A stretch of 64,000 nt of DNA from assembly GCA_949487135.1 (NCBI GenBank), contig CATAJQ010000002.1, positions 80,540 through 144,539 on the forward strand, in the 5' to 3' direction. The position numbers and the translations under genes are program-made. The stretch comes from Cellvibrionales bacterium UBA7375. Its GTDB lineage: Bacteria > Pseudomonadota > Gammaproteobacteria > Pseudomonadales > Porticoccaceae. The notes under the pieces were generated by a model. The model did not search any database, was not told the DNA's origin, and saw nothing but the letters and a program-made list of their open reading frames with translations. This document shows positions 38,705 through 48,616 of the stretch, piece by piece (position 1 is the first letter of the stretch; every line of letters starts with the position of its first letter).

Positions 38705-41353
38705 TTACAAATACAATGGATTAGGTTTCTCTGGATCTATACCCAATGTCTTAATTGCTTTTTCTACCACAGCCGCCTTAATTGTACCCTGATCAGCCAG
38801 AGCTTTAAGGGCTGAAATAACGACAAAGTTACGATCCACTTCAAAGAAGTGACGTAGTGCTGCTCGGCTATCACTTCGACCGAAGCCATCTGTTCCAAGC
38901 ACATAGAATGGCTGCTCTATATAGGCACGCATCTGCTCAGAATAGGCTTTCATGTAGTCAGTTGAAGCAATAACAGGCGCCTTACAGTCGCCTAATTGCT
39001 CAGTAATATAAGCTGTTTTAGCTTTCTTAGTTGGGTGTAAAAGGTTCCAGCGATCGACTGACTGACCTTCACGAACCAACTCATTAACACTGGTTAAACT
39101 CCAAATATCAGATTCGACATCAAACTGATCTTTTAGAATTTCTGCAGCGGCAATTACTTCATTTAAAATAGTACCAGCACCCATAAGAGTCACTTTCTTG
39201 TCAACTTTACCGGCTTCTGCAAATTTGTACATACCCTTAACTATGCCCTCTTCTGCGCCTTCAGGCATTGCAGGCTGAGTATAGTTTTCATTCATAGTTG
39301 TAAGATAGAAGAAGCAGTTCTCTTGATCTTCAAACATGCGCTTAACACCTTCTTGAACGATCACAGCTAGCTCATAGCTAAAGGTAGCATCGTAACTCTT
39401 ACAATTAGGGATGGTATTAGCCAAAATAAGACTGTGTCCATCCTGATGCTGTAGACCTTCACCATTAAGGGTAGTTCGGCCGGCAGTTGCACCAATAAGG
39501 AAGCCTCTTGCCTGACTATCACCAGACGCCCAAGCTAGATCGCCAATACGTTGGAAACCAAACATTGAATAGAAGATATAGAAAGGAATCATTGGGCAAG
39601 AGTTAGTACTGTATGATGTAGCTAGTGCCAACCAAGCAGACATAGCCCCTGCTTCGTTAATACCCTCTTCCAGTATCACGCCCTTCTTGTCTTCCTTGTA
39701 GTACATAATTTGCTGATGATCGTGAGGGACATACTTCTGACCTGCAGAAGTATAGATACCCAATTGCCGAAACATACCTTCCATACCAAAAGTTCGCGCT
39801 TCATCGGGAACAATAGGTACTACACGACTACCAATGTTCTTGTCTTTTACCAATGATGAAAGAACGCGAACGAACGCCATAGTGGTTGAAATTTCACGCT
39901 CACCAGAACTTTCAAGTTGCTTTTTGAACGCTGATAGTGGCGGCGCAGTCATTGCCTCAAAATCTGCCTTACGGGCTGGCAATGGGCCACCAAGCTCCTG
40001 ACGACGGCCTTTCATATAGGCAATTTCAGGGCTGTCTTCAGCCGGCTTGTAGTAGGGTACTGTCTCTAACTGATCATCCGGTATCGGAATGCCAAAACGA
40101 TCGCGGAACTTACGCAAGCTGTCCATATCGAGCTTTTTGACAGAATGAGTGTCGTTGGCAGCTTCGCCCGCATCACCCAAACCATAACCCTTAACCGTTT
40201 GTGCAAGAATAACTGTTGGCTTACCTTTACTCTCTGATGCTTCAGCATAGGCGGCATATACCTTGTAAGGATCGTGTCCACCTCGATTAAGCGCCATAAT
40301 CTGCTCATCAGTCATATCTTTTACAAGTTCTAATAACTCGGGGTATTTACCAAAGAAATGCTCGCGCGTATAAGCACCTCCATTGTATTTGTAGTTCTGC
40401 AGCTCACCATCACAAACTTCATTCATACGTTTGATAAGTAAGCCAGATTTGTCTTTTTCAAGTAGTTGATCCCAGTGGCGACCCCAAACTACTTTAATAA
40501 CATTCCAACCCGCACCACGAAATACACCTTCAAGTTCTTGCATAATTTTGCCATTACCGCGAACAGGGCCATCAAGACGCTGTAGATTACAGTTAATAAC
40601 AAAAACAAGATTCTCAAGCTCTTCACGACCGGCTAGAGAGATAGCGCCTAAACTTTCTGGCTCATCACACTCACCGTCACCCAAGAATGCCCATACTTTG
40701 CGATCACCACGGGCCACAAGACCTCTAGCTGACAAGTAACGCATAACGTGAGCTTGATAAATGGCTTGGATAGGACCAAGACCCATAGAAACTGTAGGGA
40801 ACTGCCAATAGTCCGGCATCAACCAAGGATGAGGATAAGATGAAAGCCCTTTACCATCGACTTCACGACGGAAGCTATCAAGCTGATCTTCTGAAAGTCT
40901 ACCTTCGAGGAATGACCGAGCATACATACCTGGGGCACTATGGCCTTGGAAGAATACTAAATCACCAAGATTTTCGCCTTCAGAACCTCTGAAGAAGTAG
41001 TTAAAGCCAATATCATAGAGCGTTGCAGCTGATGAAAAGCTAGCAATGTGGCCGCCAATCCCTTCACTTTGCTTGTTAGCGCGCATAACCATGGCAAGAG
41101 CATTCCAGCGAATCAAAGATCTAACACGACGCTCCATGAATAGGTCGCCAGGCATCACTTTCTCTTTGTTAGCTGGTATTGTGTTGCAATAAGGCGTGGT
41201 AATCGATTGAGGTAAGCCAACGCCAGTATTAGTAGCACGAGCTTGTAATTGACTTAAAATATAAGAAGCTCTGTCGCTTCCTTGTGCTCGACAAATTGAG
41301 TCAAACGCTTCTAACCATTCTTGGGTTTCTGTTGGATCTAAATCCTGAGACAT
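38705..41353 (-). CDS. aceE: Pyruvate dehydrogenase E1 component, homodimeric type
   Basis: A thiamine-diphosphate enzyme decarboxylating pyruvate and acetylating the lipoyl groups of AceF. At 882 aa it matches E. coli AceE (887 aa). The ThDP-binding motif appears as LGDGECDEPESLGAISLAGREELENLVFVINCN, quoted in part: GDGECDEPES leads to FVINCN. Active-site loop residues lie in FFKGRVA-equivalent YTREHFFG. It opens the aceE-aceF operon. No pdhR regulator or other gene lies in the 263 bp upstream, which is AT-rich. Confidence 0.98.
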   Translation of the reverse strand: MSQDLDPTETQEWLEAFDSICRAQGSDRASYILSQLQARATNTGVGLPQSITTPYCNTIPANKEKVMPGDLFMERRVRSLIRWNALAMVMRANKQSEGIGGHIASFSSAATLYDIGFNYFFRGSEGENLGDLVFFQGHSAPGMYARSFLEGRLSEDQLDSFRREVDGKGLSSYPHPWLMPDYWQFPTVSMGLGPIQAIYQAHVMRYLSARGLVARGDRKVWAFLGDGECDEPESLGAISLAGREELENLVFVINCNLQRLDGPVRGNGKIMQELEGVFRGAGWNVIKVVWGRHWDQLLEKDKSGLLIKRMNEVCDGELQNYKYNGGAYTREHFFGKYPELLELVKDMTDEQIMALNRGGHDPYKVYAAYAEASESKGKPTVILAQTVKGYGLGDAGEAANDTHSVKKLDMDSLRKFRDRFGIPIPDDQLETVPYYKPAEDSPEIAYMKGRRQELGGPLPARKADFEAMTAPPLSAFKKQLESSGEREISTTMAFVRVLSSLVKDKNIGSRVVPIVPDEARTFGMEGMFRQLGIYTSAGQKYVPHDHQQIMYYKEDKKGVILEEGINEAGAMSAWLALATSYSTNSCPMIPFYIFYSMFGFQRIGDLAWASGDSQARGFLIGATAGRTTLNGEGLQHQDGHSLILANTIPNCKSYDATFSYELAVIVQEGVKRMFEDQENCFFYLTTMNENYTQPAMPEGAEEGIVKGMYKFAEAGKVDKKVTLMGAGTILNEVIAAAEILKDQFDVESDIWSLTSVNELVREGQSVDRWNLLHPTKKAKTAYITEQLGDCKAPVIASTDYMKAYSEQMRAYIEQPFYVLGTDGFGRSDSRAALRHFFEVDRNFVVISALKALADQGTIKAAVVEKAIKTLGIDPEKPNPLYL

Positions 41354-41616
41354 GCGGCACCAATAGTTGTAATGGATTCAATTTTAAAGGGGTTACTGTT
41401 GCAAGTGTCACGTCCTTTACAAAGAGACACTTTGACCCCCGAATGAAGGCGCATATCATAATGTAGTGAGGCTACAAAATCAATGGAATTGAATAGATTT
41501 GAAAGGGATATTTTAACAACAATTAGCTTTATATATTCACAATAAATCAATGATATATATAGTATTTTAATTTTTTATTTTTAAGTTAGTTTAACTACAT
41601 AAATGCAATTACACAG

Positions 41617-44469
41617 TTAATAGGGGTACATATAGTGCTTATCTATGACTGTTTGGTTAGCTTGATCAGTATCTGATGCAGGGTTATTTTGCGTTTGAAC
41701 CCATAATCTACGCGGCTTATCGAGGACTAAACGCTGATAGGCAAGTTGAATATCAGCAATGGATAAGGCATTAATAGCACTCGCTAATTGATTGTAAAAA
41801 TCAAAGTTATTAAAGCCTAAATTGAGTGACTTTAAGTGGCGAGCACTGTATTCGGTAAGGTTATCTGGTGCCTTCTCTATATCAACCAATAGCGCCCTTT
41901 TATGACGTTGAAGCTCTGCAAGGCTAAGATTATCGATCTGTTGCTTAAAACGCTGATTAAAAGCAACAAACTCGTTCTTTAACTCATGCTCAGAGGCAAC
42001 TGGAGATTGCGCAATCATACAGATTCCTGGCACCCTATTAATAGGCAAAGAAAAAGCAGAGACCACATAGCCTAGTTGCTTTTGCGTGCGTAACTCATTG
42101 TAAAAAGGTGCTGAGATCATCTGCGCCAGCAACCCCGAAACCGCCCTCTCCTTTAATGTATCGGTATCAGCCTGAATATACTGAATAAGCACTGTATCCT
42201 CATGATCAATGGTCATGCTTCGGCTAATATCATATTGTTGCAGCTTAGCTATTTTATAATGGTTAGTTAAAGCGTTAAATTTAACAACTTGCAACTGCTT
42301 AACAAGCCGACCCAGTGTTTCGCGATTTAAATTACCACTAGCTAGCATTTCAACTTCGAGTTCGCCTAACAATTCTGATGAAAACTGCTTCAAATCAGTC
42401 ATATTAATATCGGTAATAGCCCTAGCCTGATCAGTAGGTATCCACCTTCCTTCCACAACTGAATAAAAATAATTAATAATCTGCCTGAATGGATAGTCAC
42501 GCTTGGTATTATTTTTATTTCTTATTTGTTGCTGTTTAATAAATTCAAAACGTTGTTGATTCCACTGAGGATTCGTTAACACGGAAAGTATTTTTTGCAG
42601 CAAAATCTCCTGCTTATCAGAATAACCTCCAATATCAATGTTAAGACCCTGTTTATCTGCAGTTATATTGTAATTAAGACCCGCCATTAACGCAGGATAA
42701 AGGGCAACATTAAGCTGATCCAAAACATAGGCGACGTAAAGTTTAGCACTGGAAAAACCGTGCAAATCGGCGACTCTATTACTCGCCAATGAAATAGATA
42801 ACTGCGCTTTGGGCGTGCCAAATTCGGTATTTGGGAAATGCCAAACTCTCAGCCCAGGTTTATCGACATAGATTACTGGCTTCTCATAAGAAGGCGAATC
42901 GATTAGATCCAGCCATGAGGGTATAAAGGGATTTGCACCCGATAGAGAAAGGTCAAATACAGCGACGCCGTTTTCTATAGCCTTGATATAACTATCATCT
43001 AGAGCCTGAGATTGATAGGGAGTATGGTAAAACAAAGAAGCATTTTTAACTGTCGCATCTGGTGACACCGCAAAAACCAACATATTGCTTGGGCTCAATA
43101 TATCAGCGAGGTTTTTAACCAGCTGAGCATTAAATTCATGGGCCACATAGGGCGCGCGCAATACTTCACCGCCATGATACTGATGCATAGATCTAGCAAT
43201 AGAGGTGGTATAGGACATCGGCTGCTGTTTTTCAGCAAACCTAAAGGCTATATCTCCCATTGCGGCTAACTCTTGCTGACGCCATCTTTCTATTCCCTGC
43301 TCTTTTATCAAGTCTATCCATGCAAAGAGCTCAATTAACACCTGATCACGAGCCTTATCTCCCTCTGGAGTAAGGCCAATGTCAATAGAGAACAAACCGG
43401 CTGAACGATCCTCCAGGGCTAAACCAGCCGATAGCGAGTTCGCCCAACCCTTTGCCTTGAGCGATTGCAATAAACTACCCTGCCCCTCATAGCCAATCAT
43501 AGCGGCAAGATACTGAGCTGGCTTTGATGACCAGTATGAACTTAACTTTGGCATTTCAAACAGTAGGCCAAGCTCGCGGCTATCTTTGAGTGGGCTTACA
43601 TTGACCTGCAACGGCAAATCTGATGGATTTATATAATGCGCTGGGTAACTCTCTATCTCTATTTGCTTATCTTGTATCGATGAAAACTTATCATGGGCTA
43701 AAGACTGAAGTTCATCCAATGACTCTTTTCCAAGCAGTACTAGCGTCATTAAATTGGCCGAATAATACTTATGGTAGAAATCAATAAGCTCAGTGCGCAC
43801 ATCTGAAAATTGATTATCAGCCAAAGTATCTAAATTACCTACATTGAACTTTGACAAAGGGTGCTTAGGGTTTGCTATCTCTCTAAGAACATCCCACTGC
43901 CTTCGACTGTCATTTTTATATTTTAATTGATATTCCGATTCAACAGCATTCCGCTCTCTATCAACATAACTGGGGTCAAACAGTGGATCAGTAAAGAATG
44001 GGGCAAACCGATCTAAAGCATCGCTCAGATGATCGGCGTTAACATCAAAAAAGTAATTAGTATGCTCAAGCCCTGTACTGGCATTGTGGCTTCCGCCGTG
44101 TTCGCTAATAAACGTCTGATAGGCACCAGGCTGTGGATATGGCTTGGTGCCTAGGAACAGCATATGCTCTAAGAAATGCGCCAACCCCTGCCGTTGAATG
44201 GGATTTTGATAACTACCTACATAAAGATCTAAAGCTGCTGCTGCCTTGTCAGTGGTGGGGTCCGAAATAAGTAATACATCAAGGTTATTAGGCAATATAA
44301 CTCGCCGGTATTGACGCTGGTCATTGGCACTCTTGACAATTGACTCAGACTGAAGGGATGAGAAAGAATTAAAAATACCAGAACTGCAGGAAGCCATAAT
44401 CGATAAGCAACAGAGCAAAGCAAAAAATGGCCTGATATAAAAAAATTCACGCAATAACCGCATTCTCAT
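41617..44469 (-). CDS. M16 family metallopeptidase (protease III/pitrilysin-like), probable lipoprotein
   Basis: A 950-aa insulinase-family zinc protease. The inverted zinc motif is HFLEH in LAHFLEHMLFLGT (about residue 100), with the distant glutamate in ERNAVESEYQLKYKND. Inactive M16 domains follow, as in pitrilysin (962 aa in E. coli). The N-terminus is a hydrophobic signal ending SIMASC, a plausible lipobox, so the protein may be anchored in the periplasm. It would degrade small peptides and protein fragments. It lies 40 bp downstream of the perM-like gene. Confidence 0.93.
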   Translation of the reverse strand: MRMRLLREFFYIRPFFALLCCLSIMASCSSGIFNSFSSLQSESIVKSANDQRQYRRVILPNNLDVLLISDPTTDKAAAALDLYVGSYQNPIQRQGLAHFLEHMLFLGTKPYPQPGAYQTFISEHGGSHNASTGLEHTNYFFDVNADHLSDALDRFAPFFTDPLFDPSYVDRERNAVESEYQLKYKNDSRRQWDVLREIANPKHPLSKFNVGNLDTLADNQFSDVRTELIDFYHKYYSANLMTLVLLGKESLDELQSLAHDKFSSIQDKQIEIESYPAHYINPSDLPLQVNVSPLKDSRELGLLFEMPKLSSYWSSKPAQYLAAMIGYEGQGSLLQSLKAKGWANSLSAGLALEDRSAGLFSIDIGLTPEGDKARDQVLIELFAWIDLIKEQGIERWRQQELAAMGDIAFRFAEKQQPMSYTTSIARSMHQYHGGEVLRAPYVAHEFNAQLVKNLADILSPSNMLVFAVSPDATVKNASLFYHTPYQSQALDDSYIKAIENGVAVFDLSLSGANPFIPSWLDLIDSPSYEKPVIYVDKPGLRVWHFPNTEFGTPKAQLSISLASNRVADLHGFSSAKLYVAYVLDQLNVALYPALMAGLNYNITADKQGLNIDIGGYSDKQEILLQKILSVLTNPQWNQQRFEFIKQQQIRNKNNTKRDYPFRQIINYFYSVVEGRWIPTDQARAITDINMTDLKQFSSELLGELEVEMLASGNLNRETLGRLVKQLQVVKFNALTNHYKIAKLQQYDISRSMTIDHEDTVLIQYIQADTDTLKERAVSGLLAQMISAPFYNELRTQKQLGYVVSAFSLPINRVPGICMIAQSPVASEHELKNEFVAFNQRFKQQIDNLSLAELQRHKRALLVDIEKAPDNLTEYSARHLKSLNLGFNNFDFYNQLASAINALSIADIQLAYQRLVLDKPRRLWVQTQNNPASDTDQANQTVIDKHYMYPY

Positions 44470-44509
44470 AAACCTGATCGACTGCTGCCTATTTAGACTT
44501 TTTACTCAT

Positions 44510-45571
44510 TTAATCTTCTTGAACAGAGGTTCTAGGCCATGCGTTGTAAATAGCCTTAACTAAGGTGGCTAGAGGGATAGCGAAAAATAGCCCCCAGAAG
44601 CCCCAAATTCCGCCAAAGATAAGTACTGCTATAACTATCACTACAGGGTGTAGGTTTACAACTTCAGAAAACAATAAAGGTACCAAAACATTACCATCAA
44701 CAATTTGAATAATGGCATAAAGTGCAACCAGCCATGCGAAGTTGTTACTTATTCCCCATTGCAGGTAACCGACCAATAACACTGGAATCGTTACCAAGGT
44801 TGCTCCTATGTAGGGAATCAACACCGAAAGACCAACCAATGACGCAAGTAGCGCCGCATACTTGAGGTCTAAAAATAAAAATACGACAAATGAAACTACC
44901 CCTACAATAAGTATTTCAATGGCTTTTCCACGAATATAATTAGCAAACTGAATATCCATTTCATCCCATATAACCGTCATCACCCGACGCTCTTTTGGTA
45001 GCATATTGGATATAAAGTTAAGTAGCACTTCCTTATCTTTAAGCATGAAGAACACTAGCAGAGGCACTAAAAACAAGTAAATCATAATGGCTAGTATGCT
45101 TGGAAAGCTACTGATTGAAAGGCTTAGAAGCTGTTCTGCTAAATTGGCAATCTCTTCAGAAACCCGCGCAACAACCAGCTGGATTTGCTCGGGCCCTATA
45201 TACTCTGCAGCCTTTTCCGGCAATGAACTTAACAGCTGCTTTAACTGCCCGACCATATTTGGTAGCTCTTTCAAAAGAAGTGAGGTCTGCCTACCTATTA
45301 GTGGAATCAAAACAACCAATACAGTGATAAAAGTGACTAAAAATAAGATATAGGTAGATAAGACAGAGACTATTTTTGAAAAGCCGAATTTTTGTAGATT
45401 GTTCACGACGCCCTGGAGCAAAAAGGCAAATACCAAGGCCGCTATAACTGGCCCTAGCACATCACCCAGAGTAGCGAGAATAACGATAGCGGCAACCACA
45501 AATACACTCAGCAGTACCGCCTCTTCAGTGCCAAAATATTGCGCCATCCATCTCTGTAAAACCTTCTTCAT
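44510..45571 (-). CDS. perM: AI-2E family transporter / PerM-like permease
   Basis: A 353-aa polytopic membrane protein with about eight hydrophobic helices. Two or three come at the N-terminus, an amphipathic middle section follows, and a cluster sits at the C-terminus. Family landmarks include PLLVFFMLKDKE and GATLVTIPVLLVGYLQWG. The family includes TqsA exporters, Na+/H+ antiporters and PerM, so substrate is unknown. E. coli perM (yfgO) is divergently next to bepA (yfgC), and the same arrangement appears here. Confidence 0.87.
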   Translation of the reverse strand: MKKVLQRWMAQYFGTEEAVLLSVFVVAAIVILATLGDVLGPVIAALVFAFLLQGVVNNLQKFGFSKIVSVLSTYILFLVTFITVLVVLIPLIGRQTSLLLKELPNMVGQLKQLLSSLPEKAAEYIGPEQIQLVVARVSEEIANLAEQLLSLSISSFPSILAIMIYLFLVPLLVFFMLKDKEVLLNFISNMLPKERRVMTVIWDEMDIQFANYIRGKAIEILIVGVVSFVVFLFLDLKYAALLASLVGLSVLIPYIGATLVTIPVLLVGYLQWGISNNFAWLVALYAIIQIVDGNVLVPLLFSEVVNLHPVVIVIAVLIFGGIWGFWGLFFAIPLATLVKAIYNAWPRTSVQED

Positions 45572-45774
45572 AACGACTCCGTGATTAAAATAGAAGTTTA
45601 TACCACCAATATGGCATATTATTAGCAGATGATACAGATATCACGGATGAAACCAATCTGTTTTTTTTCTGTCGAAACTGTCATGAAAAAGGTTATCGGC
45701 CTGACCGATATAATTTTTTATAAGTAAGATAGTCAATACAAAATCAATCTTTAATATTATTAAGGCTCAAACAA

Positions 45775-47208
45775 TTGCTAAAAGTACTACTCATACCCTT
45801 CCTTTTAATCCCTAGCTTCAGTTGTTTGGCTGCCGATATAAAATTACCTATGCTCGGTGACAGTAGTTCAGGCATAGTATCCAAAAATAAAGAATATAAA
45901 CTTGGAAAAGCATGGCTACAACAATTTAGACGATACGTTAAACAACATGATGACCCGCTTTTTCAGCAATATTTAGAACAGTTAACCTTTGATTTAGTCA
46001 CTCACAGTGAGCTTGAAGACACTAGGCTTACACTTGTCTTGGTCAATAATTCCAGCATTAATGCTTTTGCAGTACCTGGAGGAATAATTGGTGTTCATAC
46101 CGGAATTTTTACCCATGCTGATAATGAAGATCAGCTTGCCTCAATTATCAGTCACGAATTGGCTCATCTAAGCCAACGTCACTATGCAAGAAGTGTAGAA
46201 TCCAACCAAAATAGTTCAGCTATTGCACTGGCTGGTCTTTTAGCCACGCTTATTGTCAGCTCAAAAGCTGGTACTGATGCAGGTATGGCCGCCCTTTCCG
46301 CAACTCAAGCATTAGCCAGTGATCAGCAGTTGCGCTACAGCAGAAACAATGAAAAAGAAGCCGACCGTCAAGGTATAAAAATCATGGAGAGATCTGGCCG
46401 AAACCCCCGGGCATCAGCTGATATGCTCGAAAAAATGATGGCTATTACTCGCTACAAAGCAAATCGATTGCCAGAATTTTTATTGACGCACCCTATGACT
46501 GAGCGTCGAGTATCTGATACCAAATCAAGAACGATAAAGTATCAAGATCAAGATTTTCCAGATAGATTTGATTTTTATATCATGCAAGCTAGAGCGCAGG
46601 TTCTACTTCAAGATAACCCCAGGTATTCGATCAAATATTTTCAGCAAAAACTAGCCGAGGAACAAACGAATAGTGACGCTTATAGCTACGGTCTTGCACT
46701 ATCTCATGCTAATGCCGGCAACTTTAGTCTAGCTAAGCAACTTATATCTCGCCTTATCGGTAAAGACACAGGCTATGAGCCCTATATCTATACTGATATT
46801 GAAATTGATATTGCCGCCGGCAATTATAAACAGGCGCTAAAAAACCTCGATTATCAATTAGGGCTTAAGCCAAATAATTTTCCATTAAAAATACTCTATG
46901 CAGATGCGCTGTGGAAATCTCATCAATATCAACAGTCGGCTAAAGTATTGACACTCTTAAGTAGACAGCGCCCACAGGATCCGAGCATATGGTATCAATT
47001 AGCTGAGGTTCGTGGCTTAGCAGGTAATATTGCAGGTGTTCATAGAGCTAGAGCAGAATATTTTATTTTAATCGGTGCCCTAGAAAATGCGCAAAGGCAA
47101 TTAAATTTTGCTGAAAAACTATTGCAAAAAGACGTAAAGCAATTGGCCATCGTTAAACAGCGCTTATTGGAGATAAATGAGATGGAAAAGGAATTAAAAA
47201 AACTCTAG
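45775..47208 (+). CDS. bepA: M48 metalloprotease BepA-like, beta-barrel assembly-enhancing protease
   Basis: A 477-aa periplasmic protein with signal peptide ([17 protein letters not shown]). It has an M48 domain with the zinc motif [10 protein letters not shown] (HExxH, about residues 123-127) and distal ligand region [15 protein letters not shown]-terminal TPR-like helices (about residues 290-470) follow. BepA promotes LptD maturation and degrades stalled outer membrane proteins. The start is TTG 45775 with AAGG upstream; no ATG is in frame nearby. It is divergent from perM across 203 bp, as in E. coli, and overlaps the nadA stop by 4 bp. Confidence 0.93.
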   Translation: MLKVLLIPFLLIPSFSCLAADIKLPMLGDSSSGIVSKNKEYKLGKAWLQQFRRYVKQHDDPLFQQYLEQLTFDLVTHSELEDTRLTLVLVNNSSINAFAVPGGIIGVHTGIFTHADNEDQLASIISHELAHLSQRHYARSVESNQNSSAIALAGLLATLIVSSKAGTDAGMAALSATQALASDQQLRYSRNNEKEADRQGIKIMERSGRNPRASADMLEKMMAITRYKANRLPEFLLTHPMTERRVSDTKSRTIKYQDQDFPDRFDFYIMQARAQVLLQDNPRYSIKYFQQKLAEEQTNSDAYSYGLALSHANAGNFSLAKQLISRLIGKDTGYEPYIYTDIEIDIAAGNYKQALKNLDYQLGLKPNNFPLKILYADALWKSHQYQQSAKVLTLLSRQRPQDPSIWYQLAEVRGLAGNIAGVHRARAEYFILIGALENAQRQLNFAEKLLQKDVKQLAIVKQRLLEINEMEKELKKL

Positions 47209-48263
47209 GTGGTTTTTTTAAAATCTAACATTCTATCTAATGCTGTTGTGGCTAACTGAGCAATAGTTGGCTCAACATTAATTTCGCCGCTATCCGACTC
47301 AAGACAGTGCAATAGGTTTTTTAAGGTATTCATTCCCATCCATGGACAATTCGCACAGCTTCTACAGGTCGCACCACTGCCTCCCGTTGGCGCTATAATT
47401 AGCTCTTTATCCGGAACTGCCTGCTGCATCTTATAGAAAATACCCTGATCTGTAGCCACTATCAGTCGCTGCTGTGGAAGACTTTTAGCCGCTGCAATCA
47501 ACTGTGAAGTTGAGCCAACCACATCAGCTATATCAACCACAGATTGTGGAGATTCTGGATGAACGAGAACGGCAGAATCTTCATGCACCTGTTTTAGGTC
47601 AGTTATACCCTTTGCTTTAAATTCTTCGTGCACAATACAGCTGCCATTCCACATCAACATATCAGCACCGGTTTGCTTTTCAACATAGGCCCCTAGATAT
47701 TTATCCGGTGCCCAGATGATTTTCTCACCTAAGGCGTCCAAATGATCAACCACATCAACCGCGATACTCGAAGTAACAACCCAATCTGCGCGCGCCTTTA
47801 CCTCAGCAGAAGTGTTGGCATAGACCACAACTGCTCTATCGGGGTGTTGATCACAAAAGGCATTAAATTGATCGGCTGGGCAGCCTATATCAAGCGAGCA
47901 TGTAGCCTCAAGGGTGGGCATTAATACTTTTTTAGTAGGAGTAAGAATTTTGGCTGTTTCGCCCATAAACTTAACACCAGCAACAATTAAGGTGTCGGCG
48001 CTATGAATACTGCCAAAACGAGCCATCTCAAGGGAATCTGCTACCACACCACCTGTTTCCTCAGCTAAAGCTTGAATCAGTGGGTCGGTATAATAGTGGG
48101 CGACAATAACAGCATTTTTTTTAACTAAAAGTTGCTTAATCTGCTTGCGAATTAACGCTAGCTGCTCGGGAGGCAAAGGCTCATCAATGGATACTTTATT
48201 GAGGTAGTCTTGAACGAGAGCCGTGGTGTCGTTGCTAGAGATGGAGTTTTGATCTTGATGCAT
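47205..48263 (-). CDS. nadA: Quinolinate synthase A
   Basis: A [4Fe-4S] enzyme condensing iminoaspartate with dihydroxyacetone phosphate to quinolinate for NAD synthesis. Cluster cysteines lie in [13 protein letters not shown] and [18 protein letters not shown]. The triplicated NadA fold begins with [21 protein letters not shown]. At 352 aa it matches E. coli NadA (347 aa). A 37-aa membrane protein gene lies just upstream on the same strand, 13 bp from its start, and is likely co-transcribed. Confidence 0.97.
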   Translation of the reverse strand: MHQDQNSISSNDTTALVQDYLNKVSIDEPLPPEQLALIRKQIKQLLVKKNAVIVAHYYTDPLIQALAEETGGVVADSLEMARFGSIHSADTLIVAGVKFMGETAKILTPTKKVLMPTLEATCSLDIGCPADQFNAFCDQHPDRAVVVYANTSAEVKARADWVVTSSIAVDVVDHLDALGEKIIWAPDKYLGAYVEKQTGADMLMWNGSCIVHEEFKAKGITDLKQVHEDSAVLVHPESPQSVVDIADVVGSTSQLIAAAKSLPQQRLIVATDQGIFYKMQQAVPDKELIIAPTGGSGATCRSCANCPWMGMNTLKNLLHCLESDSGEINVEPTIAQLATTALDRMLDFKKTT

Positions 48264-48276
48264 ATAAGGCGAAATT

Positions 48277-48390
48277 TTATACGCTTGCTAACCAGTAGAT
48301 AGCACCAGTTACAATTATTAACACAACAGCTATAGCGGCAATTGCATCAGCCTTGCCATCACCATCATTTTGATTATTTACGTCTGTCAT
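48277..48390 (-). CDS. Small single-pass membrane protein (37 aa), not in the ORF track
   Basis: An ATG at 48390 opens a 37-codon frame ending TAA at 48277. The product has an acidic N-terminus ([19 protein letters not shown]) and one hydrophobic helix [15 protein letters not shown], ending ASV. An AAGG ribosome binding site lies about 8 bases upstream. The gene ends 13 bp before nadA in the same direction. A clean membrane-helix pattern with a polar leader argues for a real small protein. Function unknown; topology would be N-in if the acidic end stays cytoplasmic, but charge does not settle it. Confidence 0.65.
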   Translation of the reverse strand: MTDVNNQNDGDGKADAIAAIAVVLIIVTGAIYWLASV

Positions 48391-48616
48391 TAAAATACCT
48401 TAAAAGAATAGTTACCAAAAAAAAGGGGTTGCACCTGCAAACAGCGGCATTTTAACAAGCATTTATCAACCTGTCTTGCCAAAACACCGCACTAATCAAT
48501 AAATTGACTTTATTCCTTTTAATTTGCGCTATATAGGGAAATATTAATTCAAAACCTGTGTGTCAATCTGTATCATTGCGCTCTTTCCATAGATAAATAC
48601 TTTTAAAGTAGTTTAA

